A stretch of DNA of 64,000 bases, taken from NCBI GenBank assembly GCA_001630475.1, contig KV419398.1:151374-215373 (forward strand). Reading direction: 5' to 3'. The notes under the pieces were generated by a model, which was not told where the DNA came from, searched no databases, and saw nothing but the letters and a program-made list of their open reading frames with translations. Shown here piece after piece: positions 26,470 through 36,973 of this stretch. The number at the start of each line of letters is the position of its first letter. Position 1 is the first letter of the stretch. This stretch comes from Sistotremastrum niveocremeum HHB9708. Taxonomy: Eukaryota; Basidiomycota; Agaricomycetes; Sistotremastrales; Sistotremastraceae. The translations under genes and the position numbers were made by a program.

Positions 26470-28329
26470 ATGTTCCCCGCTGCATCACTCCTCGCTTTCT
26501 CTTTCCTCGCTGTTGCCTACGGCCAGCAAGTCGGTACCCAGACCGCTGAGACCCACCCCGCTCTCACGTGGCAAACCTGCACGGCTTCCGGCACTTGCAC
26601 CAACGTTGCCGGCAGCGTTACTCTCGATGCTAACTGGCGCTGGCTCCATTCTACCAGGTTTGTACAATTGATCTGCGGCTTCGAAAGTCTATCTTATCTA
26701 ATCATCTTTTTTTTTCTCACAGCGGTTACAACAACTGCTACACCGGTAACACTTGGGACGCGACTCTCTGCCCTGATGCCACCACTTGCGCTGCCAACTG
26801 TGCCCTCGATGGTGCTGACTACACTGGCACTTACGGTGTTACCACCTCCGGAAACGCTCTTACTCTCAAGTTCGTTACCAGCGGTGCTAACAAGAACGTC
26901 GGATCTCGTCTTTACCTCATGGCCGATGCCTCCCACTACGAACTCTTCCACCTCCTGAACCAAGAGTTCTCCTTCGACGTCGATGTCTCCCAGCTCCCTT
27001 GTGGTCTTAACGGCGCTCTCTACTTCTCTGAGATGGACGCCGATGGTGGTGCCGCCAAGTACCCCACCAACAAGGCCGGTGCCAAGTACGGAACTGGATA
27101 CTGCGATTCTCAGTGCCCCCGCGATCTCAAATTCATCGACGGAAAGGTGTGTTTCTTCATCCTCTATATTTTATTCTCTTTTCTCACTCGCTGTTTGAAT
27201 AGGCCAACAGCGTCGGCTGGACCCCCGATTCCAACTCTGCCAACTCCGGCAAGGGCGCCAACGGCTCTTGCTGTAACGAGATGGATATCTGGGAAGCCAA
27301 CTCCATCTCCGCCGCCGTCACTCCCCATCCTTGTAACGTCAACGGTCAGACCCTGTGCACTGGAACTGACTGCACTGGTGGAATGTGCGACCCCGCTGGT
27401 TGCGATTTCAACTCTTACCGCATGGGTGTAACCAACTTCTACGGTCCCGGCTCCGGCTTCACCCTCGACACCACCAAGAAGATCACCGTCATCACCCAGT
27501 TCTTCACCTCCGACGGCACCAACACCGGTACCCTCTCTGAGATCCGCCGCATCTACATCCAGGGCGGAAAGGTCGTCCAGAACTCCAACGTCAACATCCC
27601 CGGTATCGACGTCGGTAACTCTATCACCGAGAAGTTCTGCACTCAGCAGAAGGCCGCTTTCGACGATACCAACACCTTCGAGCAGAAGGGTGGACTCGCC
27701 GCTCAGGGTGGTGCCTTCGGCCGTGGTGTCGTTCTCGTCCTCTCCATCTGGGACGATTACGCCGTCAACATGCTCTGGCTCGACTCCGACTACCCCACCA
27801 CCGCCGATCCCACCGCTCCCGGTGTCGCTCGTGGCACTTGCGCTACCACCTCCGGTGCTCCCGCCGATGTCGAGTCCAAGTCCCCCAACGCCCAGGTCAT
27901 CTACTCCAACATCAAGTTCGGCCCCATCGGCTCTACCTGGGGAACTGGACCCGGAACCTCCTCCGTCGGCTCTACCTCTACCACCAGCACCACTAGCAGC
28001 ACTTCCAAGTCTACCTCGACCACTTCGACCACCTCTTCGACTTCCAAGAGCACCACCACCACCACCACCTCTTCGACCTCCAAGAGCACCTCTACCACTA
28101 CTTCTTCGACCTCCAAGTCTACCTCTACCACCACCACCTCTACTTCCACCTCCAACGGTGCTTCTCAGACCAAGTGGGGACAATGGTTCGTCTTATCTCG
28201 TCTTTCATCTCATCGACGCTTACTGATTAATTTCTCTTCTTTAGTGGCGGTATTGGCTACAACGGACCTACCGCTTGCACTGGATCTAAGTGCACTTACT
28301 CCAACCCTTACTACAGCCAGTGCCTCTAA
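26470..28329 (+). CDS. GH7 cellobiohydrolase with C-terminal CBM1
   Basis: A secreted exo-cellulase that releases cellobiose from the reducing ends of crystalline cellulose. It is 559 residues in four exons (26470-26657, 26723-27146, 27203-28185, 28245-28329). An 18-residue signal peptide ([18 protein letters not shown]) precedes QQVGTQ, so the mature protein probably starts with pyroglutamate. The GH7 core contains [12 protein letters not shown], whose two Glu and one Asp are the catalytic nucleophile, acid/base and assisting residue; [13 protein letters not shown] and [15 protein letters not shown] follow. A Ser/Thr/Lys-rich linker leads to a CBM1 ([17 protein letters not shown]...YYSQCL). 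Codon choice is strongly C-ending, unlike the neighbours, indicating high expression. The family would be called cbh1/cel7, but the exact locus name is not assigned. Confidence 0.97.
27969..28160 (+). repeat. Minisatellite encoding the cellulase linker
   Basis: Imperfect tandem units of the type ACCTCTTCGACCTCCAAG plus ACC runs encode the Thr/Ser/Lys linker (TTSSTSKS repeats) between the GH7 core and the CBM1. Such linkers expand and contract by slippage and are O-mannosylated. Confidence 0.75.
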
Positions 28330-31165
28330 GTCATCGGTAGTTAGTATCGGTCATTACATACAAGAAGTTTGGTCGGTCTCAGTGATTGTTGTGTACACAT
28401 GGTTCTCGCATTTGTTTATTAGCACAACCGGTTCAAAATCAATGCTAGTCGTTGACTGATTTTTGCGTGCCTCCTTTCTGTGAATAATTTGCTTAGCTGC
28501 TTCTCAACGATCATCGACTTCAATTTCAAAAGAATCTTGATCTCAAACTTGGCCGACTTGATTTTCTTTAGCATCCATTCTTCCCTCGATTGACTTGTAA
28601 CAATATCGTCATTAGTAGTAATAGTACTCTCCAGTATTATTTCATGATGATCAAAAGAAGCATTCGCGTAGACTTGCAATTTGAGTAGACGCCCATTACA
28701 ATCTTGACCTCGACCGCATCCGACTCGACACTCGACGACAATGCTTCACACTCAGTCGACTCTTTAAGTCTAGTGAGCGCGATCCATCGCCCTAGATCGC
28801 CATTATGGAGGCTCATCATTCAAATTCATCCTCCAGGTAGCGAACGCCTCGGCGAACCTGCAGACGACATCGACGTTGGCCGAAGACTAGTCGCATACTC
28901 GTTCAATCGCGCAGACATGAACGACGAGAACTGGTATAGGGAGATGTTCTGTGCGATGACAGAAATCCTGCTGTGATCCGGCGACATCGTGAGGTGATGG
29001 GGTTCAGCGGGCCACGGGATTTTTGACGACGATGCGGTATGCCACCGTTCTCAGGCTCTTGCTCTGATCGTTTCTGAACTCTCCTCTGACCAGTGTTCTC
29101 CTCCAATCGGTGAACGCCGTGTATTTGAAGAGATGTCGAGCACTCGAGGGAATGGCTGTCATAGATGTCGTGCGTCATGTACGCCGACGACCTTGCAAAT
29201 GAGGCTAGGAGCCTGGGTGGTCAGTCCTTCAAGTTGAATCTCTTTATCGCTCAAATTTGACTGTTGAATCAGGCGAGCTGAGGGTCCCGTTATCGTTCGC
29301 ATCGTCGTCCTCCTATTCTGCTTTGCAAAACCCGCACCGCTGCTCAAGCCAGCCATTCCCTCAGACGCCTTCTCCAATGTGCCCTAAACATCCACGAGGC
29401 TCTCCATCTCTATCACATGGATGCCGAGCTCAGCTCCAGTCATGTCAGACCGAGCGTCCTGCACGGAGCCAATCAGAGCAGGGAGAAGAGGATGTATATA
29501 CACGATTAACTAGTCGTTTCGTGGATCCAGTGTCTGTCAAGTTTGATGGAACCCTCAGTAAGTTTTGCTTCCCTACCTCCTTGAAGCCCCGATCTCACCT
29601 CAAGGATAGGTGTCTGTTCGAGTCCTCCTTCGACTTCTGACGCATCATCATTCATGTGCACCGGAGATCTTGATCCGACAAATTCACATCCTGCACGAGC
29701 TCCTATGTCTATGCATCATATTCTCGCATCGTCATCGCACCTTCATCAAACTGGGCTGATAGTGTCCGCAACTCTCGGGATAACGAAACCGAGTTTTGGA
29801 AGTCTGGAGAGGCGGCGGAATGGAGAGCATTCCTTGAATGGCTTGGGTCTTTCAACGTGCATATTCGCAAGGTAAGCTATCCCTTGGACTCTGTTCGTAC
29901 ATCAGCTAATCTAGAATCGGCGTAGGTTTTCGACCATGCGATCAACGAAGTCATCCCCCTAATGACACTCCACACCATCTCTCACACCCTTTAATTGAGG
30001 ACAATATTGTACCTTATCTCGCATCGTCATTCCGTTGAGCTCCCGCTGCAACACCGTCGGGAGCCCTTGCGATACGAAATAACCCTTCTCTATTCGCTAT
30101 GGGTCATATTCCCCGAAGAAGTCGCTTTCCTCTCCGTCCAATTAGGGGTACGAACTCGAGATTGTCACCCATATGCAATGGACCTGCCTTCGCGGATGTG
30201 GATGCCGTAGAGGCACCGAATCGATGGAATAATAATAGCGCGGATTCATGGCCTTTCTCACATCTCGCAACGTAGAGATTCGCCGTCATCGGACGCAACT
30301 CTGCACCGTTACTCTCGCGCGACCATGTCCTTCCTAGGCACGGTATATGAAGAATACCTCGCTCCCGATCTAACGATCTCCGATGCGCTTAAAGACGAAT
30401 GGTCTCAGCACCCTTCTGCCCATTATGAGATTCGCTGTCGCTTCGTATAACGCACGCTGGGTTCCAAATGATAGCCACTCGACGGACGGCGGCTATCAGT
30501 CTGAAATCATATTCAAACAGTTAGCGCTGAGAGTCTTTGGAATGAGATGGAGTTCAAGCTTCGGAAAGGACTTGAACGTACCTGTCCGTCTTTCTAAATT
30601 GTGCCATCTCGAACCCTAGTACACACCAGTTCCTGCTTCGCACATTACGTTTCTCGTCGCCTCAATTGAAATGACATACCTGACAGAAAGATTGAGCCTA
30701 CATGTACTTCATAAACTCGATCCATTGCAGAGTCGAGAATCGAGAGCGCATGCTGATTCGGCTACCATTGCGTGCAATCGATCGCGTTTGGCCTCCATAA
30801 GAACGAGCACCTGGATATAGCTGTAATGATGCCTTCAGGTGCTAGGAGTGCTGTGATGGTATCGCGATCAAGACTGAGATTAGTGTTCGTGCCGGCCTGA
30901 CATCGACCACCATCGGCGCCGACAGCAAAAGATAACGCTGGATAGGCGGTTCTATATTGTTTGTGAGCAACTGCAGAGACTAGAAATTGACTCAAGGATG
31001 TGCGATTGCTTATCTGATCAGCCAGGCGATGGCGTAGTCGATAAGACCTCTTGAACAGCAGTACGGCTTGGAAGATAGTTTGGGATTGGACGGATGACCT
31101 GGCAAGCACGCCTTCGATTCCGCACATGTACATTTGGTTGTCATAGTATATCTTTTAAATGCCGA
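28330..31165. other. Gene-poor region with coding-like remnants
   Basis: About 2.8 kb downstream of the cellulase without a complete gene. Between about 29290 and 29995 several stretches look coding in shifting frames. One reads SNWADSVRNSRD then EFWKSGEAAEWRAFLEWLG and joins across a plausible GTAAGC...GTAG intron to VFDHAINEVIPLM. No single frame gives an intact protein and I recognise no family. A decayed gene is the simplest reading. Confidence 0.35.
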
Positions 31166-31400
31166 GGGTCGAACGTCTCGCAGATCCTATGCAGTCATGT
31201 AGCCCTCAGCCTTTCGATCAATGCTTTCGATGATAGACGTTCGCCCTTGATGGTCAGTGCCTTCCCCATTCCCAACTACCAACGGATTTTCGACAGGAAA
31301 GTCTCAAAGAGCACTCCGTCTGCGACCCGTGTGAGTTTTGATGAGCAGGGCTTTCAATGTGACCTTCCCGGGCCCGAAACGAGGATGGTGGTGGTAGCTC
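31166..31400 (+). pseudogene. Decayed partial copy of the gene at 34670
   Basis: This segment matches the start of the downstream 546-residue gene. It includes the end of the preceding intron (AACGTCTCGCAG), the codons around the ATG, CAGCCTTTCGA, TGATGGTCAG, CTCAAAGAGC and TTTCAATGTGACCTTCC, all in the same order. It carries in-frame stops, frameshifts and an internal loss of about 60 nt. Because intron sequence is included, the copy arose by DNA duplication rather than retrotransposition. Confidence 0.7.
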
Positions 31401-34400
31401 CCATGCCGTTAGCGATTTTCACATGTCAAATCTAAGCTAAGAACACTACTAAGCAAACTCATTGTAGCTCAATTACTTTTTATTATATAGATGTAGGAAC
31501 ACCTGCACAATACCCATAAACTGATGAGAAGAAAGAGTATCATGAGAAAAATAGCACGTAAATGATGCCGACACGTCGCCCCTGCGCCGCTTTTGCAGAG
31601 AAAATCTGGCACATGTAACATGTAACATTACGACCGGCAGGGCAAGGTCTGACATGCCGAATTCGGAGAATATGTTGACTATTTTGGAAGGGTGGGAGGC
31701 TTAAGAGTCTTCCTTCAGAGAATCATAGCTCAACGGCTTGGATCAGAGCCAGATATCGACCTCGCAATCGAATGCATGGACCTGGCCACAAATTGGCAGG
31801 AAGACACAAGAATGATAATGACACGGACAGAGTGAGATGAGAGCTTTGATGAATTTCCCAGAGGGCCACCTGGTCTTCACGTCGACATGTTCGCTAAGCA
31901 CTCCCTCAAGACCCAAAGGTAGCGATGCATAGGGACATCTCTGGCAATGTCGGAAATAGAGAGACTTTCTTCGTATACAGAAAATTGGCAGCAACAGAGG
32001 CATGCGGGAACTAGCAGAGCTCGCTTCGAAGATGGGTCCTGATAATTCCCAAGATAAGCACTTGAACGCGTAGGGCAAAAGCAGGGATCCGCGGCTGGGC
32101 GGTGCATGGATGGTGAGGCTCTATTCGTTCCTAAGAAAGAGAACGAAGTGGAGAATCAGTTCTTTCGAAGCGATCATGTTCTTCCAATATTTGATATGCG
32201 GATGCGACGTCCAGCTGGTGGTCTTCTCTACTCTAATAAATAATCAGACGAACAATCAGAATAAAGCATGATAACGCACAGATATGAATGCTCCGCTTCC
32301 CTTCGCTATCTCTCCAGAAAACCCAATTTCTGCTCAACAACTGCTGAGCGACCACAACAAAACTAGACAGGAGGGCGGCGATGCCAAGTGGGGTATGCAT
32401 TCGGGGTATGCATTGGGCCCCCATGCACGCCATGATGCTTGTGAGGCTCGATCAAATTACACGGTTCGATCTGAAGGCCAGAAACTATTGGCCTTGCTCT
32501 CCGCCAGTGGGAACCAGGAATAATAGTCGTCACGTCTGCTTCACAAGCAACTTAGCAAGAGTAACTAGCAAAACTCCTCAGCAAGGGCGCTGAAGATGTC
32601 TTCATGCTAATGCTTATCCCTAGACAATGTCGGAGCCTGAGCTCACTGCCATAACGCTGTGGAAAGTCTTGGTGCTGCCGATGGCGGTGGGTTCGCAGTC
32701 TTGGTGCTGCCGGCGGTCTTTCTTGATATCAAAACAGCATCTTGTGGAATCCGGAACTATTTCTTGGATATAGAGAGCCAGGCTCGTTTGAGAGCTTATA
32801 GAGGTGGTGGTGTGTGTGGGAGGCGAGCGAAAGCAAGAGCGGGCGGAGCGTTCCGCAAATGCTTCTCTTTCCGCTACGACCTTCATGGCGGAACAGCATA
32901 TCGTCAACTCAAACACAGCAAGCTTTCTCTCGCAACGCCTGATAATACAGTTGACTCAAAGAACAGATGGCAGATGCCAAATTGAATGTCGCCAGACTTT
33001 AAAATCTTTGAGCTTTGCTGTTGTCGTAGCAGATGCTATTGGAAGCAGATGACCGAATGCACCTGCATTCTATCTTCAAGAGATAGCAACCTAGACCATC
33101 CTCGATGTGATGATAGCGAGACATCGAAATTGTCAAATCGGAAATGCATTTGACTGGGTTCCAGAAATCAGTGGAGACGAGACAGAGGCTTAGACTGAGG
33201 AGATGCGTTTGATGGCGACAGTACGTTCTTCACTTGACTTAAGTCGTGGATTTGGAATGTACTGATGCTCTTTATTATTCTTAGACGACCGAGTTCATGG
33301 AGCTGCTACTACTTCAAGGCTTTGAACGTAGACCAAGAATCGACCGCACAATGCTCGACGATCTACCAATGCGTATCTGTCATCGTGAGCACTGAGTTGT
33401 TCGCATATTGGTAGGATATCCTCTTACCATTGTGCCCTCCTATCGCAGGAATCACCTCCACCTCTTCCCTCACATTCGGTCGTCGCTCTGACCGAAGAAC
33501 CGCTCCCCAGAACCGCAGATGGAAACCCAGCAGCTCACAAATTGGCATCGACCATCGCACAACCCCTAGGATGCTCCCTGACCATTCAAATATCCTTATC
33601 GCAGGCTCATCTTGCCAAGATATGCACCCGAATGCTGGCACCTTGGGCGCTTAAATCCGACGTGCAATCGGGGCGAATAGTTGGCTCGGAATGTTCGCTA
33701 GCACCATCGCGTTAACCCTAATAGCGAGGCAATTGGAAGGTCATGGTATCGGCGATCAAGACAAAGAAATATGTCTTCCTCTCGCTCCGCCGATACGAGG
33801 ACCTCCACTGGAACACACCTCCACAGCACGGACAAGACTCTATCGCGGCGTCATAATCTCTTCATGAGTCTCGTATAATCACACGTACCGATGCGAACGC
33901 TGGAACCCCCATGCTACGCGTCTCCTCTCCCTCCCTGACGGGGTCCGAATATTTCGCCGATTTTAGGGCCATTTTCTGTCTTGAGGGAACATTTAGCGAA
34001 AGACAGTGGTTAACGGCGCCGCTACCTTCTGGAAGTAACGCTCATCACGTTGCGTGGATGATATGCGACCCTGTAGTTGTGTTGACGCGTGAAGTGGCCC
34101 GAACTTCGGCGAGGTGGCACCAAAAAGAAGACGTTGACAAGATGAAGCGTTCTCTGCTGAGATGTCCTTCTACGTCTCCCAGCTTGCTTCATCCTTATCT
34201 GTCTGCCATCGGCGACCTGGTCAGACCAAGGTTGCTGGATGGCGACGCGAATCTAGAGGAGATCATGAAAGGAACATCGGTCACCCAGTGCGACCTCCTA
34301 CCACTCATATCCTCTAACTCGAAAAACCGCTCTATTGTGTCTCCACCTCGCGTCCTTGCATATTTGTCTGTCGAAAACCCTACGCTGGGTTGTTATGGCT

Positions 34401-34669
34401 GGCAGTGATGAAGTACTTTCGTCGAACATGACCGCGTTCAGGTGAAGCGGACTTTAGGATCAGGCCTCCGAGAGCTCGTTCGCTACTCCCACTCAAATCC
34501 GGGCCTCTCGCCTTCATCATCACCATCCACTCTCATCCGCCCTCATCGGCTGCCTTTCAATCCTTTGAAAGCCTACCTCAAGACCAACCTCGTGTTACTG
34601 TCCTATTGCTAGGTAAGCGATCGAATTAAAATTGCTGCACAACCACTCTCTGAACGTCTCGCAGATCCT
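31401..34669. other. Gene-poor region upstream of the LRR-like gene
   Basis: About 3.3 kb with only short ORFs (longest 33911-34408, 165 codons, no recognisable motif). Immediately upstream of 34670 a GTAAGC...CGCAG intron (about 34612-34664) is visible. The frame before it is open for about 180 nt (ending PRVTVLLLD) but lacks an ATG, so the next gene may have an unseen 5' exon. Confidence 0.4.
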
Positions 34670-36310
34670 ATGGAGCCTACGGAAACCCCCCAGCCTTTCG
34701 ACCTTGAAGGCTCTGCCATCCTTGCTCCTGATGGTCAGAGAATTCCCCTTTCCCAAATCCCTACAGATTTCCGAAAACAGCCTCTGAAAGAGCTCTCGGT
34801 CTGTGACGCCCGAATGAGCTTCAAAGAGGATCACGAGATGTTCCAGTTTGCTCTCATTCACCCAAACTCTCCCGGCGATGCCTTCAACGTGACCTTCACG
34901 GAAGGTCAGCGCTTCATGTTCGCGGTCCGACACGACCGGGAAAGCGTAGATCAGCCCTGGCTGGATACCGTTCTTGGCTTCTTATTACCCAAGTTTGATC
35001 GTTGCGGACGTCTCGCCATCTTTGGTTCTGCCAAATTCATCCACGCTCTAATGGAGTCCTTCACTAGAATCTCCGCTCCCGTCTTGAGTCGTTTGGATAT
35101 TGATTGCGGCGGAGAGTACAACTGGTATCTGGAGAAGTGCAAATGCCGTAAAAGATGCAGCCACTCGGCCTCGAACCGAGCCTGCCCCTGTCAACCCTAT
35201 TGTCAGTGCTGGGATTCCTGCACGGGGGGCGATGGTCAGATTCTCTTCCGCGGTATCATGCCTCGGCTTCAGATGCTACATTTGCGTCGAGTTGAGTTCC
35301 CTTGGGTATACTGGAAAGGGGCGCCTAGAAATTTGCGCCCCTTCTCCAGTTTACGCTACTTTGAACAGAAGCTTACCCATACGATGCTCCCTCGAATCCA
35401 ACAATTGGACCGGGACGAGTACTTTGTTCTCAACTGCCCACGATTAAACTGGTTCGCCACATTTTCTCCATCTCTCCTGACCTATATCGATTGGATGAAA
35501 CGTCTGGAAAACCTCGAGGAAGTCTGTTTCGTCGGCATGATTTTGACGGTCCCTGACTCGTTCAAAAACGAGAAGTTACCTTGGAAACGTCTCCAAATCG
35601 CTTCCGTGACTTTCGATATTAAAGATCGATACAATGCCAACCCAGCGTCTAAGAAATATTTAGTCGACCCATACGCGTGTCTCTATGAGATCTTGCAGGC
35701 AGTTCCGGCACTGCAAGATTTGGATTTGAGATATTTGGGAGGCAGTACCAATTTCCGGAAAATCACGAAGCGCGAGGGTCTTACGAACCTCCAACGTCTG
35801 CAAATGCAAGATAAAACTGCTCCGATCGTAAACTTCCTTCTGACCTATGATTTCCCTCAACTCCGCCATCTATTCGTCTTGCACGAGAAGTTTCCACAGG
35901 TGGAGGTTCCCAGCTTGCAGGACCCTCTGTCTATGCGAGATGCCTTGGAGGCTCATCTTAAAGAAATGCCGAATCTTCTTTCGGCGAAGTTCGGACTATT
36001 TATCGACGCCGCTACGGCCATCGCTTTTATGAATAAAGCGCCCCAAATGATCTTTGCTCATTTTCCCTCATCCTCCTTCGACGAGAAGACCATCGCTGAA
36101 TTAGCGACAGATTATGTCCCGCCTCAGCGTTATACCCACATTTCGCGCAAGCTTGTGCGTATTGAACTCGGATTGATTTGGTTCCCTTTGGGTCAAGTCC
36201 CGAGGGAGATCAGTGGTGCGGCCAAGAATCTTCAGGAGGTTCGCGAGGAACTCGTAACAGGATTCCATCTTTACCTGAACACAACTTTGTCGATGAAAGT
36301 GACGCTTTGA
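34670..36310 (+). CDS. LRR/F-box-like hypothetical protein with Cys-rich insert
   Basis: An intact 546-residue ORF. It resembles agaricomycete F-box/LRR-like proteins in overall layout: Leu-spaced segments such as MPRLQMLHLRRVEFP, LENLEEVCFVGMIL, VPALQDLDLRYL, LTNLQRLQMQDK and FPQLRHLFVLHEKFP. A clear F-box is not visible in the N-terminal 60 residues. At residues 155-184 it carries an insert with eight cysteines (KCKC, RKRC, ACPC, YCQC, DSC), suggesting a metal-binding knuckle or disulfide-rich loop. An upstream exon is possible, since a splice acceptor lies just before the ATG. A relic of this gene lies at 31166. The function is unknown; substrate selection for ubiquitin ligases would be a guess from the family. 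Confidence 0.65.
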   Translation: MEPTETPQPFDLEGSAILAPDGQRIPLSQIPTDFRKQPLKELSVCDARMSFKEDHEMFQFALIHPNSPGDAFNVTFTEGQRFMFAVRHDRESVDQPWLDTVLGFLLPKFDRCGRLAIFGSAKFIHALMESFTRISAPVLSRLDIDCGGEYNWYLEKCKCRKRCSHSASNRACPCQPYCQCWDSCTGGDGQILFRGIMPRLQMLHLRRVEFPWVYWKGAPRNLRPFSSLRYFEQKLTHTMLPRIQQLDRDEYFVLNCPRLNWFATFSPSLLTYIDWMKRLENLEEVCFVGMILTVPDSFKNEKLPWKRLQIASVTFDIKDRYNANPASKKYLVDPYACLYEILQAVPALQDLDLRYLGGSTNFRKITKREGLTNLQRLQMQDKTAPIVNFLLTYDFPQLRHLFVLHEKFPQVEVPSLQDPLSMRDALEAHLKEMPNLLSAKFGLFIDAATAIAFMNKAPQMIFAHFPSSSFDEKTIAELATDYVPPQRYTHISRKLVRIELGLIWFPLGQVPREISGAAKNLQEVREELVTGFHLYLNTTLSMKVTL

Positions 36311-36973
36311 TCAGTCTCGCATATTATTTCCACAGCGCGCATGTAGCGCATTATAGTGATTCGGCCTAATGGGGTTGACTGGTTCAACTGCAGTTTCTAC
36401 ATTTTCTTCACCAAAATTTACCTGTGTTTTGTGTTGTTGATTGGACACTGATAGCTGGATGTATTGTACATGGATGGAAGGGCATGTTCAAAATTACGTG
36501 TACAAAGAATCACAATTTGGTCCATGGTCGATAATTTAAAGGCAACAAGACTGGCACAATAAGCGCAAGCAGCATAAACTATGTTCAGCCTAGTTGCTTG
36601 CATGAGTTGCGGCCTGTCTCTAGAGCAGGTGAGATCGCGAATACCGCAGGGAAGGGCGCGGTTGAACTGTTGGTAAAAGCAGTGTGGGTAGAGTTCGACA
36701 ACTTGGAATTGAGTGGTAAACTGGGACAATCATTGGCTTGGCAAAATCCTGAGGTGACAATGCTCCTAGACCCTGCTGCTTCGCTGGTCTCGGGGGTACA
36801 GTCGCGAACAACGGCGCTAGAGCATCGGGGCAATCGGGCAGAATTCTCCTGAGTGGTTCTCGATGAATTTTGTAAGATGATCTCACTCCCTGACTGGGAG
36901 TCACGGAGACGAGCGATGCTCGCAAACCTATCAAACTCTGCGTTTCAAGGTCAATTGAGGTATCAATAAAAGC
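36311..36973. other. Convergent intergenic region
   Basis: Lies between the 3' ends of convergent genes. Short ORFs on both strands show no recognisable content. Confidence 0.45.

Noticed and set aside
27164-28183. Long antisense ORF (339 codons) and a plus-strand Pro-rich ORF (27690-28226) inside the cellobiohydrolase
   Set aside because: Both are frame shadows caused by the strong C-ending codon bias of the GH7 gene; they are Gly- or Pro-rich without any domain.
33911-34408. 165-codon plus-strand ORF
   Set aside because: No recognisable family and no evidence of splicing to the following gene; could be a fragment but cannot be supported.
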